Source: Hydra vulgaris (Eukaryota; Cnidaria; Hydrozoa; Anthoathecata; Hydridae). From it: DNA of 64,000 bases. Under the pieces are notes generated by a model that saw nothing but the letters and a program-made list of their open reading frames with translations, ran no database searches and had not been told where the DNA came from. The stretch spans positions 34,151,501 to 34,215,500 of the forward strand of contig NC_088929.1 of assembly GCF_038396675.1 (NCBI RefSeq), in the 5' to 3' direction. A program made the translations under genes and the position numbers. Positions 40,452 through 52,588 of this stretch are shown in pieces (position 1 is the first letter of the stretch; the number at the start of each line of letters is the position of its first letter).

Positions 40452-42289
40452 TTCTAAAAAACATTTTGTAAATATAAAGAGTCTTTATCTTCGTGTATAA
40501 TTCCGGTTGTTTTGTAAACATTTCTCTATATAAAAATAAAATCTCTTAGCAACCTTATTAAGAGATTTTACTTTTTCTTTTTGTTGTTGCTGTCTTAATT
40601 TTTTACCGTTCTATTTTTTGAATTTGTTGTGTACCTACTCGATATTAATTGTGAGGCTGTACCTAGCGTTAAAAAAAAAAATAGAAGGCGAGACAACAAA
40701 GTTAATTGATAAATGCGACCTAAAATTTCTGCTTTAAAAAAAAAAAAAATACTTAAACGTTATACTAGTATACTTTTACACTCACTTTATTTTATTCTTA
40801 CTATTTATTTTGTTATTATTATAGTCATTTTTTTATTAAATTAATTAAAATTTTAAAACCAAGCATTTAAAATCAAAAATTGATGCCAAAATGGCTACTC
40901 TCGCGTACTTAATACAAGGGAAGGGGACTTAATTCGAATATTTTTCTCACCCTCTCTAAGCTTAATAAGACCTTAATAAAATCTTTCCCCCCGTCATAGC
41001 AAACCTCTTCAAAAACAAAACAAATTTCTTCTTAAATACTTTAGTCTTAAACGCATTAATTTTGCACAAAGATTTATAAAGGTTTTTAGACAAACCAAAG
41101 GCTAATGTAATCCAATTTTGGGGTAAAGTTGTAGTAATTGAGTAGAACAACATCAAATAAAATTATTTGTGAGTGTTCTGTAAAAAAGAAAGGAGGAGAA
41201 CACGTGGAGAACAAGTAATTACTGAGTTAGTATCTCATAACTTGAACAAACACATTTCTTGTTCTATGAAAATATTTCTCTTTTATTTTATAAACTAAAG
41301 ATAAAATGTTTGCTGTACCAAGGAATAAAACATATTTTTTGTTATTGAAAAATTGCTGCAATCACGTTTGGCAATGTTTTAGCTTTGTATCGGTTATTAT
41401 TACAAGTATATCAGTGTACTTTGAACCGAACGGTTCTTTGAAGAATCCTAAAAGATTGTTGACGTTAGTGCTGAGGGAGCACCAGTAGAGGTTCTTTAAA
41501 GAACCTATTTGACTTTTGACTGGCAAAATAGATGTTCATTATTCAAATCTCTGAATAAATTTACAAAAACAACCTGAATTAAAGATTTAAGTATATCAAA
41601 ATTCTTTAAGAACATCACAAGAATATTATGTAAAAATTTTGAAAAACATTTTTCCCATTTTATTAATAATATTATTACAAAATAAAACAAAAATAAATAA
41701 ATAAAATAACTTTTCCTAAAGGTAAGTTAAACATAGATTAGACGATTCATAATTTTCATTGAAAAGTGCGTTTCTGCTGATGCCGCTTTGGTTGTTTTTA
41801 AAACTTCTAATGGAAGAAGCAACGTTTAAATTATTTTTTTTTATTAATGTTTCGCTTCAAAACACACGGACTACTAAAATTATACTGACCCATTTTTGCT
41901 AATTAGTAGAACAAAGTGGAGCATGTAATGACATTTAGGTGGTAAATTATCAAGAAAAGTTTAATAAAATTCTGAAAAAAATGTTCTACTAAAATTGAAA
42001 ATATGATAAAACAGTTAAAAATTTTTGAGCAAATTGAATGCAAAACTTTCAGCTGATATTACACCAATACACATTACATGAAGGAAAAAAAACACATGTA
42101 AACGTTCTATACAGTGTTTACAAGACATTTGTAAATAACTATACGAAATCGTTTCCTAAATCAACATCAACTTAAACTGTAAATATCCTATAGTATTAAA
42201 TTCTTTTCCCATATAACATTATAAAATAACTAAAGTAACTGAAAATCTTTGAATAGAACTGTCTACTAAGTACGATGCGATTATACGGA
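40452..42289. other. Gene-free interval
   Basis: Upstream of the sulfotransferase. No coding similarity on either strand. It includes a perfect 16-bp palindrome, GGTTCTTTAAAGAACC, near 41491, and A/T homopolymers. Confidence 0.5.
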
Positions 42290-42416
42290 CACTCGTGGAT
42301 AAACTCAATATTGCTGAAGAACGGATTACCAAACTTAATCTAGAACTGGAAACACCACTGCATGGAACTTTGTAGTCGCCAAAGAGTTAAAACCCACACC
42401 GAAAGACCAAGAACAA

Positions 42417-42767
42417 ATGAATATTATCAACTCAATTGCCCTCGAATCAAAACAACGAGAAAACAGAGCTAAGAACATAGTAAAAGGTAGTGCCCCAAAA
42501 TCTAACAGTACCGATCCATTAATTGCAAAAGCTCATGACAGAAATAAGGTAGAAAAAATATTTTTATTGTTGGTGACAGATAAGTCTTTAATTGTGAATC
42601 ATTTCCGTCTTAAACCTAATGTAAGGACCCTTGAACAACCCAGTCCAATAATATTGGTCCTCACGGACAAATCATCCAGAAACAAAGTACTTAAACAAGC
42701 TTTCACTTTTTTTTGTTTCACCAGCAACAGAGTAGATCACGGTTCCCTATTCATCACCCTGATATAA
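42417..42767 (+). pseudogene. LINE ORF1 fragment
   Basis: 116 codons with DKSLIVNHFRLKPNVRTLEQ and PSPIILVLTDKSSRNKVLKQ, the RRM-type ORF1 domain, truncated by a frameshift. Confidence 0.75.
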
Positions 42768-44469
42768 CTTTAAACAAACAAAACCAGTCTTACCTCCTCA
42801 GAACCCCACCTCTGTGCAAGTTTTGCGACATCGGTTAGGAAGGAGGCGTGAACTTCCAATTGAATGCTCATCCGCTGTGCTCTGTGATAAGACCGTAAGG
42901 ACTTCATGGGGCACCTAAATAAAATTAAAAAAAAAAAGGAGCTGAATGCAAAAAACGTAACGTTGCTCTTAGTCCAACTGCTACAACAATCAATGTTATT
43001 CAAGGTAACACAATAAAAGAAATAGCAATATTCATTAGCCACAAATGTCAATCAAAAATCAACTAGCAACACCAACAACCACACATTTATCAATTCAGCA
43101 TGTTTCACTAAAATTTTCCATCTCACCTATACATTTGTTAATAAATCTTTGCAACATAATTCTACGGAACTCTGAATAAAATCATTAGTTTTGCATACTT
43201 CAATGGAAGTTCACTTAAAAATGAACTACATCATTTACATAATCTTCTCCGAAACTGTAATCTTGATGCTATTCTCATCACGGAGATCTGGCTTAACAAC
43301 AAAACTCCAAACTCGCTATTGTTAAATGGAAATGATTACCAAATACTTTGACGTGATGGTAATGACGTTTGTGGTGGCTCACTCAAATTAGTGCAAAGTA
43401 ATTCTATACAAAATAATTTTGATGTCTCAAAAAGTTATGCGTTTCATACATTTAACACCCCCCTCCCCCATGTGCAGTTTCATGTATTTTGGAAACCAAA
43501 GTCTTATTTAAGATGCTATGTATAATTTCATCAACTTTTGATCATACTTGTGTAGTATCAGGCGATTTTAATCTAACACTCATTGATTGGTCAACACCTA
43601 TAGCGTTGGCGATTCTCTTCACAACTTGTTTATAGAAACTTGTAAGGTAAACACCCTAACCAAACTGGTATCAAACAGTACCTGATTCAACAGTATTTTG
43701 GATTTTATATTAACCAATGATAAAATAAATGTATAAAACGTGGTAATTACAGTCCCTTCAACTAGTTCCTGTGACTATTTAAAAAAATTCCCAGCAAAGT
43801 TTTCCAAATCTCCGGATGGTTAACCTTCAATATTTTTAAAATTAATTGCAACTACCATTACCATTCCTTATTCTATTTTGTTAAAAATATCAATGTCACC
43901 ACTAATACTACACCTAAAATTTGGAAATAATTGTAATTATACAATAATTTGTCCAATTTTTAAGAAAGGCAACCTTTTCCAACCAACTAACACAGACCTA
44001 TTCCAATGACCTAAACTGTTTGCAAAGTCATGAAACCAATCATTGCTAAAACTATAAAAACCTGTTGAGAAGTTACTTAAAATAACTTTATTTCTCAACC
44101 TCAATTTTGTTTTTTAAATCACAGATCCATATGCTCACAAACTTTAAACGAATGGACCACTGGCAACATTTAACGAATAGACCACTGCTGTAAGTAACAA
44201 TAAAATAGTTGACATCATCAATGTTGATTTTGAAAAAGCATTTGACTTGGTTACCCAACCTAAACTAATTTTCAAATGCAAATCTATGGTAATAAATACA
44301 AACTGCTTATTTGGATGAAAAATTTTGAAACTAATCTCTCTCAATGTGTGTGTAATGGTACCTCAGATTCTGAAAATATTTCAGTTAAGAGTAAAATACC
44401 ACAAGAAACTGTATTAGGACCTATATTGTTCTTAACATTTATTAACGACATAGTTTACTACACTGATTG

Positions 44470-46462
44470 AGATTACCACTTTCTTGATAATTCTAAGTGT
44501 CTCTACGGTCGCCAGTTTGGACTTCGTTTGAAACACTCCGCTTCCCATGCTCTTATTAACATTTCTGAAATGATTCGTGGTGCAATTGATAGTGGTTCTT
44601 TTGCTTGTGGCGTCTTTATTGATCTCCAAAAAGCATTTGATACAGTTGACCATTAAGATTTTAAACAAAAAATTGTTTCACTATGGTATACAGGGTATTG
44701 CTAATGATTGGTTTTCATCCTATATTACCAATCGTACTCAGTTTGTCTCGATTAATGGGTTTCAATCCACAAGTAAAGTTATTAAGTATGTTGTCCCACA
44801 GGGTTTTGTTCTTGGATCTTTACTGTTTTTAATACATATTAACGATCAGCCTCACTCTATAAATATTTCGATTGTTCATCATTCCGCTGACGACACTAAT
44901 CTTCTATGCATAAATAAATCACTCGCTCAGCTTTGTAAAAAAGTTAATTCAGATCTCCATCATTTGTGTCATTGGTTAAATAGTAACCGCCTTTCCCTAA
45001 ATATCAATAAAACTGAATTTATTATTTTTCACCCTCCAAAAAAAAGTTTGATAGTAATAATGTGAAACTTAGAACTAATGGTAAAAGACTTTTCCCATCA
45101 AAATATATAAAATACCTCTGGCTATTTCTTGACAAAAACCTATCATGGTACTATCAACTAATTCAATTAAATAAAAAACTCTCATGTGCCAATAGTATGC
45201 TGTCATTAATACGACACTATGTTTCCCAATATGTTCTAATATCAATTTACTATTTTTTGTTCTCCTCACATCTAAGTTATTGTTGCACTGTTTGGTGTCA
45301 AAAAGGTAGTTTTCTATTACATTGTATAAACAGTTTACAACGCACTTCCTTAAGAATTATGACATTTTCTCCTTTACGATCTAATATCGAAAATAGGTTT
45401 TCTGAATTAAAAATTCTAAAATTTTAAGATCTTGTAAAGCTTTATAATTGTTTCTTTGTGTTTAATTTTCTTCAAAATAAACTAACAAATTCGTTCTATA
45501 ACTTTTTTATTTAAACACGTGACACACACAAATATTACACTCAAAATACTGAAAATTTTAATTTCCACAATTCCTTTTTCAACACTATCAAATATGGCAA
45601 GCTCTCTAAAAAACATCAATGTATTTCTCACTGGAACCAAATAATATCATTTATAAAAAAAAAGGTTTTAACTAAATACCCTTTTATTACCAACATTCTT
45701 CTTCTCAATCGAAACCAAGTTAAGAAATTTTTATTTGAGTATATATTTAATGAATATTAATTTTATCTTTTATTATTATTGCTCTTTTTATATTACTGTA
45801 TTTATAAAACTATTTTTACTTTCATTTTATACTGTCTTTTTTAACTCTACTCATATTACTATTATCATTAATTTACCTTTGTTTTATAAATCTTATTAAT
45901 ATTATTTATAATGATAGTGATAGTGATTCAATTGTAGTAATAGTTTTATGGTTATTTTCCTAATTTTTGCAACGGTTATGTTTATTTTAATAATTTCTGT
46001 CATAGTTATAAACTTTACCATAACTATTTTTACCATAGTTTTATCATTGGTTATAATTTTTAGTAAAGTTATAGTGATATAGTTACTATTTGTATTATTT
46101 TTTTATTCACATTATTATTGATATTATTATTATTTTTATTATGTATTATAATTTTTATTATAATTGCAGTTATTAATACTATCTTTATTTATAAGTACTT
46201 ATTTTCCTCTCTTTCTTTCTTCATTTTTTTTTTTTTTCTTTTTTTCTTTTTTTTTTCCCTCTTTTGTTTTAATTTAAATTCTTTCTATGTTTTATCTATA
46301 GTGTTTTTTTTTCTTTTTTTTGTTTTTCTTTTTTTTAGGTGTCACTCCATTGACTAGTTTTTAACTATATGAGTGACACCTAACCTTATTTATGTGAGTT
46401 TATAAAATATTATTGTAAATTTTTATATTTTATGGTTAAATAAATGGGTTAAAAAAAAAAAA
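44470..46462 (+). mobile_element. 5'-truncated LINE inserted into the older LINE
   Basis: Begins inside the RT (CLYGRQFGLRLKHSASHALI, then FACGVFIDLQKAFDTVDH at about 44600-44655). It continues through GFVLGSLLFLIHIND and a mutated active site SADDTNLL near 44890, the thumb (YIKYLWLFLDKNLSWYYQ) and a C-terminus at about 45720. A long AT- and T-rich 3' UTR ends in an A-run at 46450-46462. It is of a different family from the host LINE. Confidence 0.82.
44577..45427 (+). pseudogene. Reverse transcriptase of the inserted LINE
   Basis: Two overlapping frames (44577-45065 and 45062-45427) read as one RT with a frame change at about 45063. An in-frame stop at about 44654-44656 precedes them. Confidence 0.8.
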
Positions 46463-47130
46463 TTTTGGTATTAAGCTGTTTTCAGGTGATGTTAAATTGT
46501 ATCAACCGAGAAATGTTTACAACAACATTCATCTTGTAAACACTTTAAAAAAAATCTCTACGTGGTCCAATATTTGGTAACTCAAAATATTAACCAACAA
46601 ATGTTTTTATTTATGCTAAGGAAGATATGATATACCTACTCATCCTTATTCATTAAACTCCGTTACTAATATTGAAACTGTTTAATCAATTTAGGATCAC
46701 TGTGTCTTTTAATATGAAGTTTTACACTCTCGCTCTTATCTACTCTTAAAATCCTTCATCTCTAACAATTCTCAACTTTTGTTAAAAGCTAACAGAGTTT
46801 ATGTGCATTATATTTACATCCTGTATTAGAATTTTGCATCTTAGTTTGGAGCCCTGCATAGAAAAAGTTCAAAAATATTTTACCAGAATTGTCTTCAAAA
46901 GATGTCATATTACATACACCGATTACTTATCAAGATTTATTGACTCGAATCTCTTAAATATTGAGTTAAATTTAAAATATCATTGTGCAGTCTACTAACT
47001 TGGTTTCTTAACAATTTCGTTGAAGTTTTTTTTATTACTATTATTACTACTTTTTGTTACATAAGTTTAATTTAATAACTACCTGTCCATGATGTATTTT
47101 GTACATTTTTTTTCAAATACAAATAAATAA

Positions 47131-48329
47131 ATATTGTGATTGCCAATGTAAAATCAAAACAAGTAATGTACAGGAAACACAACGAACGGAACGTACTAGT
47201 TTTTTTTCCTGTCATTTCTGCCAATGCTAAAAATTTCAGGTTCTGTATCTATTGGTTCTGCTGTATTGCACTTTACTAGTAATGGAGCTGTTCTTTCTAA
47301 CATATTATGCAAAAATCTAGGGGAAAGGACTGTAAAACATTTAATGTTTTACAGTCCTTTCCACTAGATTTTTGTCCTTATGGTAAATCTAATAAAAAAT
47401 AATTTTTTCAACACCATAAATACAATAAGAAATGAAGCCTGAACCAGAAATAGCAGCTAACTGATGCATTTCATTTGTATGAGTTGTTGTTTTAAATTAA
47501 AGATTGCATAAGATATAAAAAGCTTTAGTGCTTTAACTTTCATTCCTAATTTTAAAGTTAACATATTAAAACACCAATTTTTATTGTTGTTTTCAAGGCG
47601 TATCTACCTTTATATTAATTCAAATAAAAATTCAGGAAGCAGTTTAACCATTGTCAATTTCTGAGTATAGCTGTCAACGGATACCCGGGCACCAACCACC
47701 GGGTTACTGCCGGAGTAGCATTATTAAATGACGGGTAAACGTCATTTGATAATTTTAAAATTTACTTCATGCATTTTTAAAGTTTAAATTCATTAATTGT
47801 AGTATAAAAGTTTAACATTATTAACTTAGTATGTGAACAAAGATCTTGAAGATCTTGCTGGAAAAATTTCAATAGTTACGATTTCTTTATTACCATAAAA
47901 TTTTATCAGAATTTCTCAAAACATTCAACATAGCGTTTTTTTTTTAAACTATTATTTTTAGGTGCTCCAAAAAGTTCCAACAGTCTTATATCACAGAGCA
48001 CCATAAAATACCATTTAACCGGAAAGTTTATACCATTTTCCTTACCAATATGCATACTCGCATATGGCCAGAGCCGGTGTTGCTTGACTGGTGTTCCTAC
48101 CAAATTTTTTCCCCTTGGAAAGTTTGTATCGGGACAAACTTTCTATTCGGAAAGTATATTCTAAGATAAACATTCCGGGGAGATACACTATTTCTTCAGG
48201 CAGAGGCCCGTAATAAATATGCCCCGGATAAAATTTTTACTAAAAATTTTTTTTTTTTTAATAAAACAGTTTTTTTTTTTGTAATTACTGTTATGCTTTT
48301 TTAATTATTAAACAAACTAAACCAAGGAG
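47131..48329. other. No gene; decayed repeat pieces
   Basis: Contains the hairpin at 47311, a CGGATACCCGGGCACCAACC patch near 47678, and TTCCGGGGAGAT/GCCCCGGATAAA pieces (48170-48230) that resemble 49570-49720 and may be ends of an unidentified DNA element. Confidence 0.4.
47311..47373. repeat. Hairpin (30-bp arms, 3-nt loop)
   Basis: Arms 47311-47340 and 47344-47373 match at 29 of 30 positions around TTA. Confidence 0.95.
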
Positions 48330-49055
48330 CCAGGGGCGGATCTAGCTAACTTCCAGACTTGGAGCTCCATAACATTTATATGTTTATACTTACATCAAAT
48401 AAGGATGCTTTACAAAAAATTGCGATGATTGGAGCCTGGGAAGAAAAATACCCTAAGTTGTGATAACTGTATTTTAACTGCTGAATCACGCTTTTACTTT
48501 CTCTTTTTTTTTTTTTTAAATAAATTACTATAAAATAAATAAAATAAAGTGCCATATGAAAATTCTGCATCAAGATCCTCCATGCACATCAACGCTCCTT
48601 GCAGATGCAGATTCAGCATTTTTTGGTTTTTGAAAAAGTTGATAAAATATTTTTCTTATTATTCTTAACTAGGCTTATATTCATCAGTTTAATAGTATAA
48701 TCTCCCATCAATCAAAAATTATGACTATATAAAACTTGTAACCTCCTTAAATTGAGGGGTTTTAAACTTTGTATGGTCATAATTTTTGAACGCTAAAATA
48801 ATTTACTATAAAATTTAAAACTGATTGATAAATATAAGTTTAATTAAGAATAGTACAAAAAATATTTTATCAACTTTCTCAAAGACCAAAAAATGCTGGA
48901 TCTGCCTTTTCAAGGAGCGTTGATATGCTTGGAGGATCTTGATGCAGAATTTTCATACGGCCCCCAGTATTTTATTAAAAAAAAAAAAAAGAAAGATAAT
49001 TAAAGAAAAAGTAAAAACGTGATTCAGAAGTTAAAATACAGTTAAAAATATCATT
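48330..49055. mobile_element. Large fold-back (palindromic) element
   Basis: Arms of roughly 260-280 bp (about 48466-48725 and 48775-49050) are inverted copies at about 80-85 percent. Both carry GAAAATTCTGCATCAAGATC, a GCTCCTTG block, AAAGTTGATAAAATATTTTT and ATAATTTTTGAACGC-like pieces. A left flank with CAGGGGCGGATCTAG precedes it. A shorter copy lies at 25795-26135. No coding sequence. Confidence 0.8.
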
Positions 49056-49736
49056 CAGCTTGTTTTAATTGTTGATAATTTGCAACACCTTCTCGCGTCC
49101 ATGTTTACGTGATTTTTGAAAACGATGAATCAATAAATTTAAAACGTAATCAATAGTTTTACTATTTGGAAAGCAAATAACTATAATAAATGCAAAATTT
49201 ATGTTATTTCATATAAAGTTGTTATATATATAAAATACGTTATTTCATATAAAAATGATTCGCAATTTTATAAAGTTATTTTACTAAGCATAAAAAAAAT
49301 GCATATAGAATATGCAATATTGAATAACTAGGTGATATATAGTCCAAAGAAAATTGGAAAACTAACAAGCGTTTGTTTTTTAAAACATTCAAACACATTC
49401 TAAGCCTGCAAGAAGTTATTTTGTTAACAATCAAATTTGTAATAATGTCAGTTGATTTTTTTAATTTGGCATTTAAACAGATTGTATATTTATACATATT
49501 ATTTAATTTATAATCTATTTTGTAACATTTAACTGCACAATTATATCAATTTGTGTATTTTAAAGTATGCATTAAATAAATATTTAGGGGGAAATAATGT
49601 CATGGAGAAAATTTTATTTCGTTGATAGGGGAAAAAATTAAACGAGGGGGGAGATATTACTTCGATATAAATTTTCCCCCGGAAAGTATATTTTGAGCGG
49701 GGGATTATTTTATAATGGGCAGTATATATTTCTTAA

Positions 49737-49805
49737 TACCGTCTTTGAACCACAGAACTCTAGTTCTAAAGCCAGAACTCTAATCACTACACCACGGCTG
49801 CAAGA
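49737..49805 (-). repeat. tRNA-like SINE head
   Basis: On the minus strand GCCGTGGTGTAGTGATTAGA holds a good RNA polymerase III A box, and GTGGTTCAAAGAC, about 35 nt on, resembles a B box. The anticodon-arm region (TTCTGGCTTTAGAAC) pairs. No complete acceptor stem is seen, so it is a SINE or tRNA pseudogene rather than a working tRNA. Confidence 0.5.
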
Positions 49806-50184
49806 TTGGGAAAGTTATTTGAGTATATGATTCAGATATCCACTTATTATTTCTGTTTGATGAATAAATTTATTCCTATGTAAAATGGTTTACATTACGT
49901 AAATCAGAACTTTTCCAACTTTTTTATTAATATGTCTCTCGGACAAAACTCTATCAAAATTTGAAAGATGGAAGATATAATTACCCTATATTAGCGCGCA
50001 GGTATATGCGCATACCCGCAATTTCCTTTTGGTTATGTGACCAGGATTATGAAATATGGAAAATCACACGTTTACGAGAAAATTCTCAATTTGCCGATTT
50101 GCTTCCAATGCCAAGCTTCCTCCGATAACATTCCTGAACTGCTAGAGTTGTCAAGATGTTTCTACAGTTCTCCTAAACACTCTA

Positions 50185-50252
50185 GAATGTTCAAGAAACT
50201 TTCAGAACTTTCAAGATAATCTCAGAACTTTTTAGAACATTCTTGAACGTTC
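50185..50252 (+). promoter_or_regulatory. Phased heat-shock-element array
   Basis: Alternating GAA and TTC triplets in strict 5-bp register at 185, 190, 195, 205, 210, 225, 235, 240, 245 and 250 (add 50000). The register positions 200, 215, 220 and 230 are one-base or more imperfect. That is ten perfect units out of fourteen. It includes GAATGTTCAAGAA and GAACATTCTTGAACGTTC, full HSF1 trimer sites. It lies 18 bp upstream of a TATA box. Confidence 0.88.
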
Positions 50253-50270
50253 TAAAAGTAGCTGTACAAG

Positions 50271-50278
50271 TATAAAAG
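50271..50278 (+). promoter_or_regulatory. TATA box (TATAAAAG)
   Basis: Canonical TATA box 18 bp after the heat-shock array and 90 bp before the ATG at 50368. A start of transcription near 50300 is expected. Confidence 0.8.
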
Positions 50279-50367
50279 CACAGGTGTCAAGAACCAAGAT
50301 TCTAATTTGTGTTATTCCAGACTGAAAGGATAACGATTCTTAGTTGAAGAGAATTTATTTATTTGAT

Positions 50368-51960
50368 ATGGCATCAAAAGGTTATTTGCATCCAGCTGAT
50401 TCATTCTGCTACGTGTGCGGACAATTCATAAAGACAATGGCGAAAAAATGATTCCTTTGAAGCAAGTCGCATAATTTTGAAGGCCTAAAAGACATACTTC
50501 GGCGAGCTGGTCGGGGACCAAGACAAATTTTGAGCACCGCATTTCTCATGCAAGTATTGCAAGAAAAAACTTGAAGGTAAAATGAACAGTTGCTTCTCGC
50601 TTAGATTTGTTTAAATTTATTTTCATAAAATTTAAATGCTTTAGATCTAGTTCGTTTCAACGAGTCGTAGTTTAAAATAAGTTGTGTACTGTAGGCAAAT
50701 ACGTTCCACCATGAATTCGTTCCATATTTTGAAATTTCCTGTCCTCAAATTATTATAATTCTTATGTATTATTATGTGCTATGTTACAGGTTGGAGAAGA
50801 GAAGAGAAGCGAGCCATAAAGTTTGCTATCCCACAAGTTTGGCAAGAACTGACGGACCACTCAAGCAACTGCTACTTCTGGATGGTAAACCCAAAAAATT
50901 GTCGCAGTGGTAAAAATGTCTTTCAGATTGTTTATCCGGACATAACTTCTTCCATTGCCCCAGTACCACACAGCCCCAATCTGCTTGTTCCAACTCTTCC
51001 TAGGCGGCATTGACCATCTTCAGGAGACAGTAGCAAATCAGATAGCAAGGCAGATACTGTAAATATGGACTGCAATTCTGCTGATGAAGTTGGGTATGGA
51101 AAGCTGTACTTCCCTAACCAGAAAGACGTGAAGAATCTAATTAGGGACCTCGGGCTTACAAAATTAAATGCTGAGCTTCTGATATCCAGGCTCAAACAGT
51201 GGCACTTGTTTGATGATAGCGTACAAGTCACGGATCAAAAGAAGCGGCATCAAAGATTCTGCAACTTCTTCATTAATATATTGGTATATAGGTATTGCGT
51301 GTAATCCTATTGAATAGTGCCTATTCATAGACAGTTCACTCCGGAGACTCAAAGCCGTGTTGCTTTACAATGGAAACAACTACCCGTCCCTCCCGATGGC
51401 CCACTGTGCATCTAAAAAATAACACCTAAATGTCAAAATGTTGCATTGCTCGTTAAGCAATTTTTCTCGGAGGTATTGAAATGCTGCTGACTCTTGGCAA
51501 GGAGTCAGCAGCATTTCAATACCTCCGAGATCTTTTTCCGAAGCTGTCCGAGGCTAAGGTCAGGGCTTGTATATTAGTCAGACCTCAGATTAAGAAGATC
51601 ATAGAATATAAGGATTTCGCAAAGCTGTTGAACAGGACGGAGAGAGTGGCATGGACCTTTTTTGTAGCAGTTGTTCAGAGTTTCCTAGATAATCACAAAG
51701 CTGAAAACTATGTGAAGTTGATGCAGACTTTCATAAAGAATTATGCCAAAATGGGATCCAGAATGTCTCTGAAAGATCATATCCTTGATTCGCATAGCGA
51801 CAAGTCCAAGGAGCAAGACGAGCCCTTTCATCAAGTATAACAAAAACATGATGTGGGACTACATTTGGGGGCTACTTCAAGAAAGTGATTCACAGTATAA
51901 CCATAATCTAGAAAATCGCAACATTTCTGAACCTTGTTGAGTGGTTTCCGACTGTGTTTG
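50368..51960 (+). pseudogene. Heat-shock-promoter-driven transposon-like gene, broken
   Basis: The ATG at 50368 opens MASKGYLHPADSFCYVCGQF with a CxxC zinc-knuckle-like motif, then an in-frame TGA at 50449. A splice donor (AAG|GTAAAA, after 50576) and acceptor (TTACAG, 50789) bound an intron of about 213 bp. Exon 2 pieces follow: WRREEKRAIKFAIPQVWQEL with CYF (50790-51012), DLGLTKLNAELLISRLKQWH (51065-51300) and GKESAAFQYLRDLFPKLSEA onward (51495-51838), ending near 51960. A middle segment is missing between about 51300 and 51480. I recognise a repeat-encoded protein family of invertebrates but not its enzyme activity; no DDE or RT motif is visible. Confidence 0.7.
51465..51530. repeat. Perfect hairpin (29-bp arms, 8-nt loop) at a deletion junction
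   Basis: Arms 51465-51493 and 51502-51530 are exact reverse complements. The right arm is coding sequence of the transposon-like gene (ESAAFQYLRD) and the left arm is its inverted copy, at the place where the middle of the gene is missing. Confidence 0.95.
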
Positions 51961-52296
51961 TCTATCTTTTTGCAATTTTGTTTTTACCTTAAAATTTCCG
52001 TTACATAATATTTTTAAACTAATGAAATTCAATGCATTTGTTTATACGATGCCTTTTTAAAAAAAAATCTATTTCGTCATTTTCATAATAAGTTATTTAC
52101 AAAATATTTTGAGTTAAGATATGACCGGAGCAGGCAGAAGACAAAAGTCGTATCATCTAGCCCCGTTGTATCGTTTACACTATAATAAATCTAATCTATC
52201 ATTAAATTTTACAGTATCAGTAAAATAATATAAATACTTTTAAATAAACATTTTAAACTTTTTTTTTATACATAAAAAAAAATATTTTTACACGCA

Positions 52297-52301
<5 letters not shown>

Positions 52302-52350
<49 letters not shown>
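52302..52350. repeat. (TA)n microsatellite
   Basis: TA run in the LINE 3' UTR. Confidence 0.93.
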
Positions 52351-52355
<5 letters not shown>

Positions 52356-52478
52356 AAGGAAATGAATACAAATTTAAAAAAATAAGCAAAAAAATATTTT
52401 TTGCTTTTTAGCAAACGAAAGAAAATTTTAAGAATAAAAAAAAGAAAATACTAAAAATAAAATAGAATTTGAGATGAC

Positions 52479-52588
52479 GTCATAATCATTTGAGATATGT
52501 CATAATCATTTGAGATATGTCATAATCATTTAAGATATGTCATAATCATTTGAGATATGTCATAATCATTTGAGATATGTCATAATCA
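52479..52588. repeat. 20-bp tandem repeat, 5.5 copies
   Basis: Unit GTCATAATCATTTGAGATAT, nearly identical in all copies, just 3' of the LINE RT stop. Confidence 0.95.

Larger units (their letters stand above)
42290..47130 (+). mobile_element. Old LINE (ORF1, endonuclease, RT), interrupted by a younger LINE
   Basis: Plus-strand order: ORF1 relic (42300-42900), APE endonuclease relic (43170-43700; HHLHNLLRNCNLDAILITEI), RT relic (43800-44470; VLGPILFLTFINDIVYYTD at 44412-44468). The RT palm breaks off at about 44470 and resumes at about 46463 with FSGDVKLYQPRN, so 44470-46462 is a separate insertion. The C-terminal part continues to about 46995 and an AAATA-rich tail ends near 47130. Confidence 0.82.

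Noticed and set aside
46118-46357. 79-codon Phe/Ile-rich frame
   Set aside because: T-rich simple sequence in the 3' UTR of the inserted LINE.
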